The notes beneath the pieces are model-generated. The model was not told where the DNA came from and did no database searches. It saw only the letters and a list, made by a program, of their open reading frames with translations. DNA of 64,000 nt, taken from positions 49,153 through 113,152 of the forward strand of contig NZ_JACRWD010000006.1 of the NCBI RefSeq assembly GCF_014306135.1, given 5' to 3'. Position numbers and translations under genes: made by a program. This document shows positions 54,118 to 64,000 of this stretch, one piece after another; position 1 is the first letter of the stretch, and the number at the start of each line of letters is the position of its first letter. Origin of the DNA: Paraclostridium hominis. GTDB lineage: Bacteria; Bacillota; Clostridia; Peptostreptococcales; Peptostreptococcaceae.

Positions 54118-54341
54118 TGTGGATATCATCTTAATTAAATGTGTACATATTTTTTTGTAATAAATATATACAGATTATCCTACAAAAAAACACAAAGATA
54201 TTAACATTTTTTACACATGTTGATATCTTTGTATTTATTTTGATTGAGATACTTATCCACATTATCAACATCACCTACTATTATTACTACTAATTTTTTT
54301 AATTTATTTTTGTACATAATCACTTAAGGAGGTTATCCACA
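54118..54341. other. oriC: oriC, downstream part between dnaA and dnaN
   Basis: DnaA boxes TGTGGATAT 54118, TTATCCACA 54253, TTATCAACA 54262 and TTATCCACA 54333; the last overlaps the dnaN ribosome site, so DnaA binding could also affect dnaN translation start or transcription. An AT-rich region (54270-54325) may be the unwinding element. Confidence 0.8.
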
Positions 54342-55451
54342 ATGAAGATAATTTGTAATCAAAAAGTACTTGCACATAAAATAGGAATTGTTCAAAAAGC
54401 AATTAATGGAAAAACAACTCTTGAGCTTTTAAAGGGGATCTTATTAACAGCTCAAGGTAATACTGTTAACCTAACAGGGTATGATTTAGAAATTGGAATA
54501 GATACTTATGCACAAGCAGAAGTCATAGAAGAAGGAGAAATAGTAATTAATTCTAGACTTTTTGGGGATATTATAAGAAAATTACCTGATACTTTTGTTG
54601 AAATAGAGACAGATTCAGATAATAATGTGTATATAAACTGTTTAAACTCAAGATTTAAAATAAAAGGTGATTCAGCAGAGGAATATCCAAGATTACCAGA
54701 TGTACATAAAAATGAGTTATACGATATACCTCAAGATTTACTAAAAAATATGATAAAACAAACTGTTTTTGCAATTTCTCAAGATCAGACAAAACCTATA
54801 TTAATGGGTGAATTACTAGAAATAGTTGATGGAAATATAAGTTTAGTTGCCATTGATGGTTATAGACTAGCTGTAAGATCAAGTGAAATAAACAATATGA
54901 TGGATAATATAAAAGTTATAATTCCTGGAAAAACACTTCATGATGTAAATGGATTACTTTCATCAGAAGACAATTCTATAAAAATAGGATTTGATGAGAA
55001 AAATGCTATTTTTATAATCAATGAAACAAAAATAATAACTAGATTATTAGAAGGAGAATTTATAGATTATAAAAAACTTCTTCCTAGAGAATATGGAGTT
55101 AGAGCTAAGGTAAATACTAAAGAATTACTAAACAGTATAGAAAGAGCGTCATTACTTTCACAATCAGAAAAGAATAACTTAATAAAATTATCAATAAGAG
55201 ATAATTCAATGGCTATAACTTCTAATACAGAAAGAGGTAATGTTTATGAAGAAGTATCTATAGAGCTAGAAGGTGATTATTTAGATATAGCTTTTAACTC
55301 TAGATATTTCTTAGATGCACTTAAGGTAATAGACAGTGAAGAAATATTTATAGAATTTACAACAAATGTAAATCCTTGCATCATAAAGCCAACAGATGGA
55401 ACAAAATATACTTATTTATTACTTCCAGTAAGAATATCTTCTAATATATAA
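54342..55451 (+). CDS. dnaN: DNA polymerase III sliding clamp (beta subunit)
   Basis: 369 residues, three clamp domains; LLPVR near the C-terminus and SGYDLEI-type first domain features present. AAGGAGG 9 nt before ATG. Confidence 0.97.
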   Translation: MKIICNQKVLAHKIGIVQKAINGKTTLELLKGILLTAQGNTVNLTGYDLEIGIDTYAQAEVIEEGEIVINSRLFGDIIRKLPDTFVEIETDSDNNVYINCLNSRFKIKGDSAEEYPRLPDVHKNELYDIPQDLLKNMIKQTVFAISQDQTKPILMGELLEIVDGNISLVAIDGYRLAVRSSEINNMMDNIKVIIPGKTLHDVNGLLSSEDNSIKIGFDEKNAIFIINETKIITRLLEGEFIDYKKLLPREYGVRAKVNTKELLNSIERASLLSQSEKNNLIKLSIRDNSMAITSNTERGNVYEEVSIELEGDYLDIAFNSRYFLDALKVIDSEEIFIEFTTNVNPCIIKPTDGTKYTYLLLPVRISSNI

Positions 55452-55460
55452 ATTAAAATT

Positions 55461-55485
55461 AAACCCAACTGAAAAAGTTGGGTTT
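55461..55485 (+). terminator. dnaN terminator
   Basis: AAACCCAACT/AGTTGGGTTT stem, five-base loop, T-run. Confidence 0.85.
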
Positions 55486-55579
55486 TTATGATATAATATA
55501 TTTTTAAGTATATGTTAACAATTAAGAGTATAAGAAATTTTTTAATATATATTTGATATAATGAAAGGAGGCAAAAGTA

Positions 55580-55786
55580 ATGATTGAAATAACTATAGAT
55601 TCTGAATTTATAAAATTAGATCAGTTCTTGAAGCTAGTAGATATAGCATCTACAGGTGGGCATGCAAAGTTCTTAATTCAAGAAGGTCTAGTAAAGGTTA
55701 ACGGAGAAATAGAAACTAGAAGAGGTAAGAAATTAAGATCAAATGATATTGTAGAAGTAGAAGGAAATAAAATAAAGATACTATAA
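55580..55786 (+). CDS. yaaA: S4-domain RNA-binding protein YaaA
   Basis: 68 residues; LDQFLKLVDIASTGGHAKFLIQEGLVKVNGEIETRRGKKL is the S4-like fold found between dnaN and recF. Probably acts in ribosome assembly. Confidence 0.93.
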   Translation: MIEITIDSEFIKLDQFLKLVDIASTGGHAKFLIQEGLVKVNGEIETRRGKKLRSNDIVEVEGNKIKIL

Positions 55787-55800
55787 AAGGGGTGCCCTTT

Positions 55801-56919
55801 GTGTATTTAAATGGCTTAAATTTAATTAACTTTAGAAATTATGAGGCTCTATATTTAGAGTTTAATCCCAAAATAAATTTACTTATAGGCAAAAACGGAC
55901 AAGGTAAAACGAATATTGTAGAGGCTATATACTTACTATCATTTGGAAAATCTTTTAGAACAAATAAAGACAAAGAACTGATTAAATTTGAAAGTGAAAA
56001 CTTATATATAGGTGGTAACTTTACAAAACATGATAGAAAGAGTCTAATAGAAATAGGAATTGGTAAAAATAACAAAAAAGGTATAAAAATAAACAAAATA
56101 AATATAGAAAAGATATATGAATTATTAGGAAATTTAAACGTAGTTATATTTTCACCTGAGGATTTAAGACTTGTAAAAGAAGGTCCTAAGGAAAGAAGAG
56201 TGTTTATTGATAAGGAGATAAGTCAAATTACTCCTAAATACTATAATTATCTTACCAATTATAACAAAATATTATTTCAAAGAAATAAACTATTAAAAAG
56301 TAGCTATGTAGACATGGACTTAGTAGCAGTTTATGATGAAAGCTTAGCTAGATATGGTAGTTATATATATATTCTAAGACGAGATTTTATAAAAAAAATA
56401 GCATCTATATCAAGTAAAATGCATAAAAAGCTTACCAATGAATTAGAAGAGTTAACAATAAAGTACAAAAATCAAATAAATCTTACCGAAGAAGATACTG
56501 TAGATACAGTATATGAAAAATTTATAAAAAAGCTTAAAGAAGGACGTCAACATGATATAGATACTAGAACTACTAGATATGGAATTCATAAAGACGATTT
56601 ATTAATTTGTATAAATGATTTAGATGTTAGACTTTATGGATCACAAGGACAGCAGAGAACAGCTTCTATTTCATTGAAACTTTCAGAAATAGAGTTAATA
56701 AACAATGAGGTTGGAGAGTATCCAATTTTATTATTAGATGATATTTTTAGTGAATTAGATGAAACTAGGCAAAAGTTGCTAGTAGACAATTTAGACAAAG
56801 TTCAGATGTTTATAACAACAGCAGAAGCTTCTCATAAAAAGATATTTAATACTGAGAATACTACTATTTTCAATATTGAAAAAGGAAATGTAATTAGTAT
56901 AGAGAATGGAGGGAACTAG
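55801..56919 (+). CDS. recF: DNA replication and repair protein RecF
   Basis: 372 residues from GTG 55801 (AAAGGGG 8 nt upstream; an earlier GTG is too close). Walker A GKNGQGKTN, signature GSQGQQRT, Walker B LLLDDIFSELD. Loads RecA at gaps. Confidence 0.95.
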   Translation: MYLNGLNLINFRNYEALYLEFNPKINLLIGKNGQGKTNIVEAIYLLSFGKSFRTNKDKELIKFESENLYIGGNFTKHDRKSLIEIGIGKNNKKGIKINKINIEKIYELLGNLNVVIFSPEDLRLVKEGPKERRVFIDKEISQITPKYYNYLTNYNKILFQRNKLLKSSYVDMDLVAVYDESLARYGSYIYILRRDFIKKIASISSKMHKKLTNELEELTIKYKNQINLTEEDTVDTVYEKFIKKLKEGRQHDIDTRTTRYGIHKDDLLICINDLDVRLYGSQGQQRTASISLKLSEIELINNEVGEYPILLLDDIFSELDETRQKLLVDNLDKVQMFITTAEASHKKIFNTENTTIFNIEKGNVISIENGGN

Positions 56920-58821
56920 ATGAAACAAGAATACGGTGCAAGTCAGATACAGGTATTAGAAGGATTAGAACCTGTAAGAAAAAGACCTGGTATGTACATA
57001 GGGTCAACAGGACCTAGAGGTTTACATCATTTAGTTTATGAAATCGTGGACAACAGTATAGACGAAGCTCTAGCTGGATTTTGTTCAGATATATATGTTT
57101 CTATAAATGAAGATGGAAGCATATTAGTAAAAGATAATGGTAGAGGTATACCAGTTGAAGTTCATCCAAAGACTGGAAAGTCTACATTAGAGACAGTTTT
57201 AACAGTATTACATGCCGGAGGTAAATTCGGTGGTGGAGGCTATAAGGTTTCTGGTGGTCTTCACGGAGTTGGGGTTTCTGTAGTTAATGCATTATCAGAA
57301 TGGTTAGTTGCAGAAGTTCATAAGGATGGAAAAGTTTACAGACAAAGATATGAAAAAGGTGTTTCAACTTCAGAAATAAAAGTTGTGGGAGAAACTAATG
57401 TAACAGGAACTATAATACAGTTTAAACCAGATGCGACTATATTTGATGAAGTTGAGTATAAGTATGAAACATTAGAGCATAGATTAAGAGAATTAGCATT
57501 TTTAAATAAAGGTGTTAAGATAGTTTTAGAAGACAAAAGAGAAGGAAGAGAAAAGAAAAAAGAATTCCACTATGAAGGTGGTTTAATAGAGTTTGTTAAA
57601 CACTTAAATAAAACTAAAACTGGAATTCATCCTGATATAGTTTATATAGAGAAAAAAGTAAAAGATTACATGGTTGAAGTAGCTTTACAGTATACTGATG
57701 GTTATACAGAGAACATATATTCTTTTGCAAATAATATAAATACTCACGAAGGTGGGACTCATTTAAGTGGATTTAAAACTGCTATGACTAAAGTAGTTAA
57801 TGACTACGCTAGAAAAAATGGAATATTAAAAGAAAAAGATTCAAACCTTTTAGGTGAAGATATAAGAGAAGGTCTTACAGCTGTTATATCTGTTAAGCTT
57901 CCAGAACCTCAATTTGAAGGTCAAACTAAGACTAAATTAGGAAATACAGCAGTAAGAGGAGTAGTAGATAGCGTAACTGTTGAAGAAATAGGAGCATTCT
58001 TAGAAGAAAATCCTACAACAGCTAGAATTATAGTTGATAAAGCTTTAAGAGCTCAAAGAGCAAGAGAAGCAGCTAAAAAAGCAAGAGAATTAACTAGAAG
58101 AAAAAGTGTACTAGAAAGCACATCTTTACCAGGGAAATTAGCTGACTGTGCTGAAAAAGATCCTGAGAAAAGTGAAATATTCTTAGTCGAAGGGGATTCT
58201 GCCGGAGGTTCTGCTAAGCAAGGTAGAGATAGACATATACAAGCTATATTACCACTAAGAGGTAAAATACTTAATGTTGAAAAATCTAGACTAGATAAAA
58301 TATTATCTTCAGAAGAAATAAGAAATATGATAACTGCATTTGGATGTAGTGTAGGTGAAGACTTTGATTTAGAAAAAGTTAGATATCATAAAATTGTAAT
58401 AATGACCGATGCCGATGTTGATGGTGCGCACATAAGAACATTACTTCTTACATTCTTCTTTAGATATATGAGACCTCTTATAGAGAACGGATATGTTTAC
58501 ATAGCACAACCACCTCTATACAAAGTTAAAAAACAAAAGAAAGAATACTATGTATATTCAGATAAAGAATTAAATGTTTTACTTGAGCAACTTGGAAGAA
58601 CTGGAATAGAACTTCAAAGATACAAAGGTCTTGGAGAAATGAACGCAGAACAGCTTTGGGAAACAACTATGAATCCTGAAACTAGAACTTTATTACAAGT
58701 ATCTATAGAAGATGCTTCTATGGCAGATGAAATATTCTCAATGCTTATGGGTGATAAAGTAGCTCCAAGAAAAGAGTTTATAGAAGAAAATGCAAGATTC
58801 GTTAGAAACTTAGATATATAA
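56920..58821 (+). CDS. gyrB: DNA gyrase subunit B
   Basis: 633 residues. GHKL ATPase (DNGRGIPV, GGLHGVG) and Toprim domain (EGDSAGGSAKQGR, TDADVDGAHI). Its ATG follows the recF stop with no gap. Confidence 0.98.
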   Translation: MKQEYGASQIQVLEGLEPVRKRPGMYIGSTGPRGLHHLVYEIVDNSIDEALAGFCSDIYVSINEDGSILVKDNGRGIPVEVHPKTGKSTLETVLTVLHAGGKFGGGGYKVSGGLHGVGVSVVNALSEWLVAEVHKDGKVYRQRYEKGVSTSEIKVVGETNVTGTIIQFKPDATIFDEVEYKYETLEHRLRELAFLNKGVKIVLEDKREGREKKKEFHYEGGLIEFVKHLNKTKTGIHPDIVYIEKKVKDYMVEVALQYTDGYTENIYSFANNINTHEGGTHLSGFKTAMTKVVNDYARKNGILKEKDSNLLGEDIREGLTAVISVKLPEPQFEGQTKTKLGNTAVRGVVDSVTVEEIGAFLEENPTTARIIVDKALRAQRAREAAKKARELTRRKSVLESTSLPGKLADCAEKDPEKSEIFLVEGDSAGGSAKQGRDRHIQAILPLRGKILNVEKSRLDKILSSEEIRNMITAFGCSVGEDFDLEKVRYHKIVIMTDADVDGAHIRTLLLTFFFRYMRPLIENGYVYIAQPPLYKVKKQKKEYYVYSDKELNVLLEQLGRTGIELQRYKGLGEMNAEQLWETTMNPETRTLLQVSIEDASMADEIFSMLMGDKVAPRKEFIEENARFVRNLDI

Positions 58822-58839
58822 GAGAGGGGATGAATATCA

Positions 58840-61263
58840 ATGGAAGAAAATAATAGAATACTCCCTATTGAAATAGGTAAGGAGATGAAAAATTCGTATA
58901 TTGATTATGCGATGAGTGTTATAGCTGGACGTGCCCTTCCCGATGTAAGAGATGGACTTAAACCAGTTCATAGAAGAATATTATATTCAATGAGCGAGTT
59001 AAATTTAACACCAGATAAACCATATAGAAAGTCTGCACGTATTGTTGGGGACGTTCTAGGGAAATACCATCCACATGGAGATAGTGCAGTTTATTTAGCA
59101 ATGGTAAGAATGGCACAAGATTTCTCTACTAGAGGACTTTTAGTAGATGGACATGGGAACTTTGGTTCTATAGATGGTGACTCACCAGCTGCAATGCGTT
59201 ATACTGAAGCTAGAATGAGTAAGTTAGCTCTTGAGTTATTAAGAGATATAGATAAAGAGACTATAGATTTTATACCAAACTTTGATGAATCTTTAAAGGA
59301 GCCATCAGTATTACCATCTAGATTTCCAAACCTTTTAGTAAATGGATCTAACGGTATAGCTGTTGGTATGGCAACATCTATACCACCTCATAACCTAGGA
59401 GAGGTAATAGATGCAACAATACATCTTATAGACAATGAAGAATGTAGCGTTGAAGATTTAATACAATTTATACAAGGACCGGACTTCCCTACTTCTGGGA
59501 TAATAATGGGTAAAGAAAATATTTCTGAAGCTTATAGAACAGGAAGAGGAAAAGTTAAGGTTAGAGCTAGAGCATACATAGAAGAACTAGCTAAAGGTAA
59601 GCAACAAATAGTTGTAACTGAAATACCATATCAAGTAAATAAAGCTAAGTTAGTTGAAAAAATAGCTGAATTAGTTAAGGATAAAAAACTTGAAGGAATT
59701 TCAGATTTAAGAGATGAGAGTAACAGAAATGGTATGAGAATAGTTATAGAGCTTAAGAGAGATGCTAATGCAAATATAGTATTAAATAAGCTTTACAAAC
59801 ACTCTCAAATGGAAGATACATTTAGTATAATAATGCTAGCTTTAGTTAATGGTGAACCTAAAGTATTAAACTTAAAGCAAGTTTTATATCACTATGTACA
59901 ACATCAAAAGGATGTAGTTACAAGAAGAACTAAGTTCGACTTAAATAAAGCTGAAGCAAGAGCTCATATATTAGAAGGATTAAGAATCGCGCTAGATAAC
60001 TTAGATGAAGTTATAAAGCTTATAAGAGGATCTAAAACTACTCAAGAAGCTAAAGAAGGATTAATGAATAGATTTAATCTTTCAGAAGTACAAGCTCAAG
60101 CTATCTTAGATATGAGATTACAAAGACTTACAGGTTTAGAAAGAGACAAGATAGAAGCTGAGTATGAAGAGCTTCTTAAGAAAATAAATAGATTAAGAGA
60201 AATATTAAGTGATGAAAGATTACTTTTAAATGTTATAAAACAAGAATTATCAATAATAAAAGAAAATTATGCTGATGAAAGAAGAACTGAGATAAGACAT
60301 GCTGAAGGCGAAATAGATATGAGAGACCTTATAGAAAATGAAGAAGTAGCCGTAACTCTTACTCACTTTGGATATATAAAGAGAATGCCTATAGATACTT
60401 ATAAGAGTCAAAATAGAGGTGGAAGAGGTATATCAGCACTTACTACTAGAGAAGAGGACTTTATAAAAGAATTAATAACTACTCAAACTCATAGTAGATT
60501 ATTATTCTTCACGAATAAAGGTAGAGTATATAGATTAAATGCATATGAAATACCAGAAGCTAAGAGACAAGCTAAAGGTTCTGCTATAGTTAACTTATTA
60601 CAATTAAATAGCGATGAAAAGATTGCAACTATGATTTCTATTGATGACACTAGCGATGCTCAATACTTATTATTAGCAACTAAAAATGGAATAGTTAAGA
60701 AAACTAAACGTGAAGAATTTAAAAATATAAACAAATCAGGATTAATAGCAATTGGATTAAGAGAAGATGATGAATTAATTGATGTTAGAGTAACTGACGG
60801 AAGTGAAGATGTTATATTAGTTACAAAAGATGGTATGTCTATAAGATTTGATGAAAATGATATAAGACATATGGGTAGAACAGCTATGGGAGTTAAAGGA
60901 ATAACTCTAAATAAAGATGATAAAGTCGTAGCTATGAACCTTTGTAGTGAAGGAACAGATTTATTAGTTGTTAGTGAAAATGGATTTGGTAAGAGAACAT
61001 CAATTGAGGAATATAGAGCTCAAATAAGAGCGGGTAAAGGTATAAAAACTTATAATATAGCAGATAAAACAGGATATATTGTTGGAGCTCAGATGGTAAA
61101 TGAAGACGATGAGATGATGATAATAAATTCTGATGGTGTATTAATAAGATTAAGAGTAAATGAAATATCTTTATTTGGAAGAGTAACAAGTGGTGTTAAG
61201 CTTATGAAGACTGATGATGAAGTAAATGTAGTATCAATTGCTAAGATAGAGATGGAAGAATAG
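58840..61263 (+). CDS. gyrA: DNA gyrase subunit A
   Basis: 807 residues. Catalytic Tyr in AAMRYTEARM (about 124); quinolone region reads GDVLGKYHPHGDSAVY, without obvious resistance change at Ser/Asp hot spots beyond what I can judge. GyrA box QNRGGRGI in the C-terminal pinwheel. Confidence 0.98.
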   Translation: MEENNRILPIEIGKEMKNSYIDYAMSVIAGRALPDVRDGLKPVHRRILYSMSELNLTPDKPYRKSARIVGDVLGKYHPHGDSAVYLAMVRMAQDFSTRGLLVDGHGNFGSIDGDSPAAMRYTEARMSKLALELLRDIDKETIDFIPNFDESLKEPSVLPSRFPNLLVNGSNGIAVGMATSIPPHNLGEVIDATIHLIDNEECSVEDLIQFIQGPDFPTSGIIMGKENISEAYRTGRGKVKVRARAYIEELAKGKQQIVVTEIPYQVNKAKLVEKIAELVKDKKLEGISDLRDESNRNGMRIVIELKRDANANIVLNKLYKHSQMEDTFSIIMLALVNGEPKVLNLKQVLYHYVQHQKDVVTRRTKFDLNKAEARAHILEGLRIALDNLDEVIKLIRGSKTTQEAKEGLMNRFNLSEVQAQAILDMRLQRLTGLERDKIEAEYEELLKKINRLREILSDERLLLNVIKQELSIIKENYADERRTEIRHAEGEIDMRDLIENEEVAVTLTHFGYIKRMPIDTYKSQNRGGRGISALTTREEDFIKELITTQTHSRLLFFTNKGRVYRLNAYEIPEAKRQAKGSAIVNLLQLNSDEKIATMISIDDTSDAQYLLLATKNGIVKKTKREEFKNINKSGLIAIGLREDDELIDVRVTDGSEDVILVTKDGMSIRFDENDIRHMGRTAMGVKGITLNKDDKVVAMNLCSEGTDLLVVSENGFGKRTSIEEYRAQIRAGKGIKTYNIADKTGYIVGAQMVNEDDEMMIINSDGVLIRLRVNEISLFGRVTSGVKLMKTDDEVNVVSIAKIEMEE

Positions 61264-61280
61264 GGTGTACAAACCCTATT
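61259..61280 (+). terminator. gyrA terminator
   Basis: AATAGGGT/ACCCTATT stem enclosing the gyrA stop codon, then CTTTTT. Confidence 0.8.
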
Positions 61281-61336
61281 CTTTTTGCATAATTATGGAT
61301 ATAATAAATATATAAATACGAAAGGAGACAAGATTT

Positions 61337-61618
61337 ATGAGCAAAAATAAAGGCAAATATTTTTTATTTGGGTCGATAGTTGGATTTTTACTAGGATTAT
61401 TTTTAGCGCCTAAAAAGGGATCTGAGTTAAGAAAAGAAGCTAAAGAAAAAATGGATGAGATAAAAGAGAATCCAAGAGAAGTCTTAGATGGGACTATAGA
61501 AACTGTAAAAAATAAAATTTCTAACATCGTAGAAGACTGTGATATTAACGATGTAAACATAGTTGAAGATGAAATAATAATAAGTAAGACTTTTGAAGAT
61601 GAGGGAGATAATATATAA
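61337..61618 (+). CDS. YtxH-like membrane-associated protein
   Basis: 93 residues. One N-terminal helix FLFGSIVGFLLGLFLAPKKGSELR is typical of YtxH general stress proteins; the rest is charged. Overlaps the next gene by 1 bp. Confidence 0.8.
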   Translation: MSKNKGKYFLFGSIVGFLLGLFLAPKKGSELRKEAKEKMDEIKENPREVLDGTIETVKNKISNIVEDCDINDVNIVEDEIIISKTFEDEGDNI

Positions 61619-61875
61619 TGGATGCAGTGGGATGGCAAATAGGAGCTATTTTATTTGGTGTATCAGCATTAATAATTGCAATATATTTAGCTAAATTAAT
61701 AAATAGTGCAACTAAAGTTGTTGAAAAAACATACAAAATAGTCGATTATAATGAAAGATACATCCACGAAACTATAGAAAATGTTGCAGCTATTACAAAA
61801 AGCACAGAGGATATAGTAGGTTTAGCTAGCGGAATAACTAATATGACAAAAGTATTTAAATTTTTCAGAAGGTAA
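61618..61875 (+). CDS. DUF948-like membrane protein
   Basis: 85 residues. One hydrophobic segment (IGAILFGVSALIIAIYLAKL) and a helical tail. Genes of the YtxH/DUF948 type pair in stress operons; here they precede the sigB module. Confidence 0.75.
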   Translation: MDAVGWQIGAILFGVSALIIAIYLAKLINSATKVVEKTYKIVDYNERYIHETIENVAAITKSTEDIVGLASGITNMTKVFKFFRR

Positions 61876-61891
61876 ATAAGGAGGTATAGTT

Positions 61892-62203
61892 ATGTCTGTA
61901 AATATTGAATCAAGATTAGATAGTAATTTTTGGAATGTAGGAATAGATGGAGAGTTAGATGTAGCTGGAGCTGATAAAGTCAAAGAACATCTGAATGGGT
62001 TAATAGAAGAGAAACCAGTGGATTTAAAGATTGATTTTACAAATTTAGAATACATAGACTCTACAGGGCTAGGAGCTCTTATTGGTGTACTTAAAAGATT
62101 AAAAGTAAATGAAAAGGATATATATATAGTAAACGCTAGAAAAAATGTAAAAAAAATATTTACGATAACAGGACTAGATAAAATATTTAAAGTGGAGGGA
62201 TAA
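61892..62203 (+). CDS. rsbV: Anti-sigma factor antagonist RsbV
   Basis: 103 residues, STAS fold with phosphorylatable Ser in YIDSTGLGAL (about 56). Unphosphorylated form binds RsbW and frees sigma-B. Confidence 0.93.
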   Translation: MSVNIESRLDSNFWNVGIDGELDVAGADKVKEHLNGLIEEKPVDLKIDFTNLEYIDSTGLGALIGVLKRLKVNEKDIYIVNARKNVKKIFTITGLDKIFKVEG

Positions 62204-62206
62204 GTT

Positions 62207-62614
62207 TTGGAGCGAGAAACTATAAAAATGGAAGTTACAGCCAATCCAGAATATGTAAGTATTATAAGGTTAACAGTATCTGGATTAGCTAACAAAGTAG
62301 GCTTTTCTTTAGACGATATAGAAGATATAAAAGTGGCTGTATCTGAAGCATGTACAAATGCTATAAAGCATAGTTTAGACGATAAATTTTTAGTTCAATT
62401 TACTATATTAGAAAATGGATTATCAATAGAAGTACAAGATAAAGGTACAGGATATGATGTTGAGTCATTACAAGAGCCTGATTTAGAAAATCCAAAAGAA
62501 GGCGGATTGGGATTATTTATAATTAAAACGCTAATGGACGAAGTCAATACAGTATCTAATACTGATGAAGGTACAACAATCAAAATGACTAAATATTTAG
62601 GAGTTGGTATTTAA
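62207..62614 (+). CDS. rsbW: Anti-sigma-B factor/serine kinase RsbW
   Basis: 135 residues, TTG start. GHKL kinase: SEACTNAIKH (N box), DKGTGYD, GGLGLFII (G boxes). Phosphorylates RsbV and holds sigma-B. Overlaps sigB by 1 bp (TAATG). Confidence 0.93.
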   Translation: MERETIKMEVTANPEYVSIIRLTVSGLANKVGFSLDDIEDIKVAVSEACTNAIKHSLDDKFLVQFTILENGLSIEVQDKGTGYDVESLQEPDLENPKEGGLGLFIIKTLMDEVNTVSNTDEGTTIKMTKYLGVGI

Positions 62615-63387
62615 TGAGGAACGTAGCTAATGCTACAAGCTATATGGATATGACAACTAAAGAATTGTTTAATATATATAGCAAAGACAAAAACGTAGAA
62701 ATAAGAAATATTCTTATAGAAAGACATATGTATTTAGCAAATATACTATCTAAAAAATATATTAATAAGGGTGTAGAGTTCGATGATATATATCAAGTTG
62801 CATCTTTAGCATTAATATATGCAATAGATAGATATGATATTGAAAAAGGCTATGAGTTCTCAAGTTTTGCAACGCCTACAATAATAGGTGAGATAAAAAA
62901 ATACTTTAGAGATAAAGTATGGACAGTTAAAGTACCAAGAAGAATACAAGAATTAAGTAAAAAAATAAGTGAGGCTAAATTATTTTTAGAACAAAAAAAT
63001 AAAAGGAGCCCAAAAGCTATAGATATAGCTAATTACTTAGGATGTAGCGAAGAAGAAGTTTTAGAAGCAATAGAAGCTTCTTATGGATATCAACCAATGT
63101 CATTAGATACATCTAGTAATGATGATTCAGATGATAAAGAAATAACACTTAAAGATAAAATTGGGCAAGAAGAAACTAGTTTCGGAAACATAGAAAATAT
63201 GGATTTTATAAATAAATTTATAGAAACTTTGAACGAGCTAGAAGTTAAAATCTTTAAAGATAGATTCTTTTTAGATAAGACTCAGTCAATTATAGCTAAG
63301 GAATTAGAGATATCTCAAATGACTGTATCTAGGCTAGAAAGAAAGATAATTGAAAAATTAAAAAAAGAATATGAAAAGAATTTGTAA
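62614..63387 (+). CDS. sigB: General stress sigma factor SigB
   Basis: 257 residues. Region 2 (EFDDIYQVASLALIYAIDRYDIEKGYEFSSFATPTIIGEIKKYFRDK), region 3 and region 4 (KELEISQMTVSRLERK) are complete. Last gene of rsbV-rsbW-sigB; the same order precedes an rRNA operon in C. difficile. Confidence 0.94.
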   Translation: MRNVANATSYMDMTTKELFNIYSKDKNVEIRNILIERHMYLANILSKKYINKGVEFDDIYQVASLALIYAIDRYDIEKGYEFSSFATPTIIGEIKKYFRDKVWTVKVPRRIQELSKKISEAKLFLEQKNKRSPKAIDIANYLGCSEEEVLEAIEASYGYQPMSLDTSSNDDSDDKEITLKDKIGQEETSFGNIENMDFINKFIETLNELEVKIFKDRFFLDKTQSIIAKELEISQMTVSRLERKIIEKLKKEYEKNL

Positions 63388-63414
63388 AAAAATAAAAAAA
63401 TTTGACAAAAAGTG

Positions 63415-63443
63415 TTGACTTACTGTTTAAAAGGTAGTATAGT
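63415..63443 (+). promoter_or_regulatory. rRNA operon promoter
   Basis: TTGACT (63415-63420), 17-bp spacer, TATAGT (63438-63443), preceded by an A-rich UP-like stretch and another TTGACA at 63402-63407. Confidence 0.8.
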
Positions 63444-63476
63444 ATTACTTGTCCTTAAGAAAAGGGCAAAACAAAA

Positions 63477-63489
63477 TGAACTTTGAAAA
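63477..63489 (+). promoter_or_regulatory. boxA-like antitermination element
   Basis: TGAACTTTGAAAA differs at two positions from the Gram-positive boxA TGCTCTTTGAAAA that binds NusB/S10, at the expected place in the rRNA leader. Confidence 0.6.
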
Positions 63490-63599
63490 TTAAACAGTAG
63501 GTTAATTATAAAAATTCTTTTTTTAAGAATTAAACAACAAACAACCAAGCCAGATATTCAGATAATGATTAGCTGAGCGATGGACAACTTTTTAAATTA

Positions 63600-64000
<401 letters not shown>

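Noticed and set aside
61284..61336. Sigma-B promoter ahead of the YtxH-rsb-sigB genes
   Set aside because: No convincing GTTT-N13-15-GGGTAT pattern was found; only a generic TATAAT is visible.

Overview
The window is chromosomal DNA of a low-GC Firmicute. The 16S rRNA 5' end, the order gyrA - two small genes - rsbV - rsbW - sigB - 16S, and the dnaA/dnaN/recF/gyrBA layout point to Peptostreptococcaceae (the Clostridioides / Paraclostridium / Paeniclostridium group). The V1-V2 part of the 16S resembles my memory of Paeniclostridium sordellii more than C. difficile, but I could not run a comparison.

Positions 1 to about 16.7 kb are accessory DNA sitting at the 3' end of rlmH. The last six codons of rlmH (18 bp, EPYHK-stop) occur exactly at 16700-16717, 4771-4788 and 3641-3658, all in the same orientation. 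This is the layout of staphylococcal SCC/SCCmec cassettes, which insert into the same codons of the same gene (orfX = rlmH). The repeats define cassette A (4771-16699), which carries a large serine recombinase, a frameshifted Cch-like DUF927 ATPase gene, a DUF960-like gene, a Mor-like regulator, a Dam-type methylase plus restriction enzyme pair with a ribbon-helix-helix regulator, and small unknown genes. Segment B (3641-4770) holds only an AraC/GyrI-type regulator. Segment C (left of 3641, running out of the window) carries the tetracycline resistance operon tetA(P)-tetB(P) with its attenuated leader.

From 16.7 to 52.2 kb the chromosome is the left flank of oriC, mostly on the minus strand: rlmH-walJ, an M1 peptidase, divergent dnaD-dnaI helicase loaders, a LytTR two-component system with a MacB-like ABC transporter, eight tRNAs, purA, dnaB-rplI-gdpP-yybS, rpsR-ssb-rpsF, an aminotransferase, a yedF/DUF3343/class-V desulfurase neighbourhood, spo0J-soj, noc, rsmG-mnmG-mnmE, and jag-yidC-yidD-rnpA-rpmH. 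An HTH-TPR regulator gene is broken by an 8-bp tandem duplication.

From 52.2 kb onward genes run on the plus strand: the bipartite oriC around dnaA, then dnaN, yaaA, recF, gyrB, gyrA, a YtxH/DUF948 pair, the rsbV-rsbW-sigB module, and an rRNA operon whose 16S gene is cut by the window end. Replication therefore diverges at about 52.5 kb and almost all genes are co-oriented with it. The cassette lies about 36 kb from dnaA, much as SCCmec lies near oriC in staphylococci.
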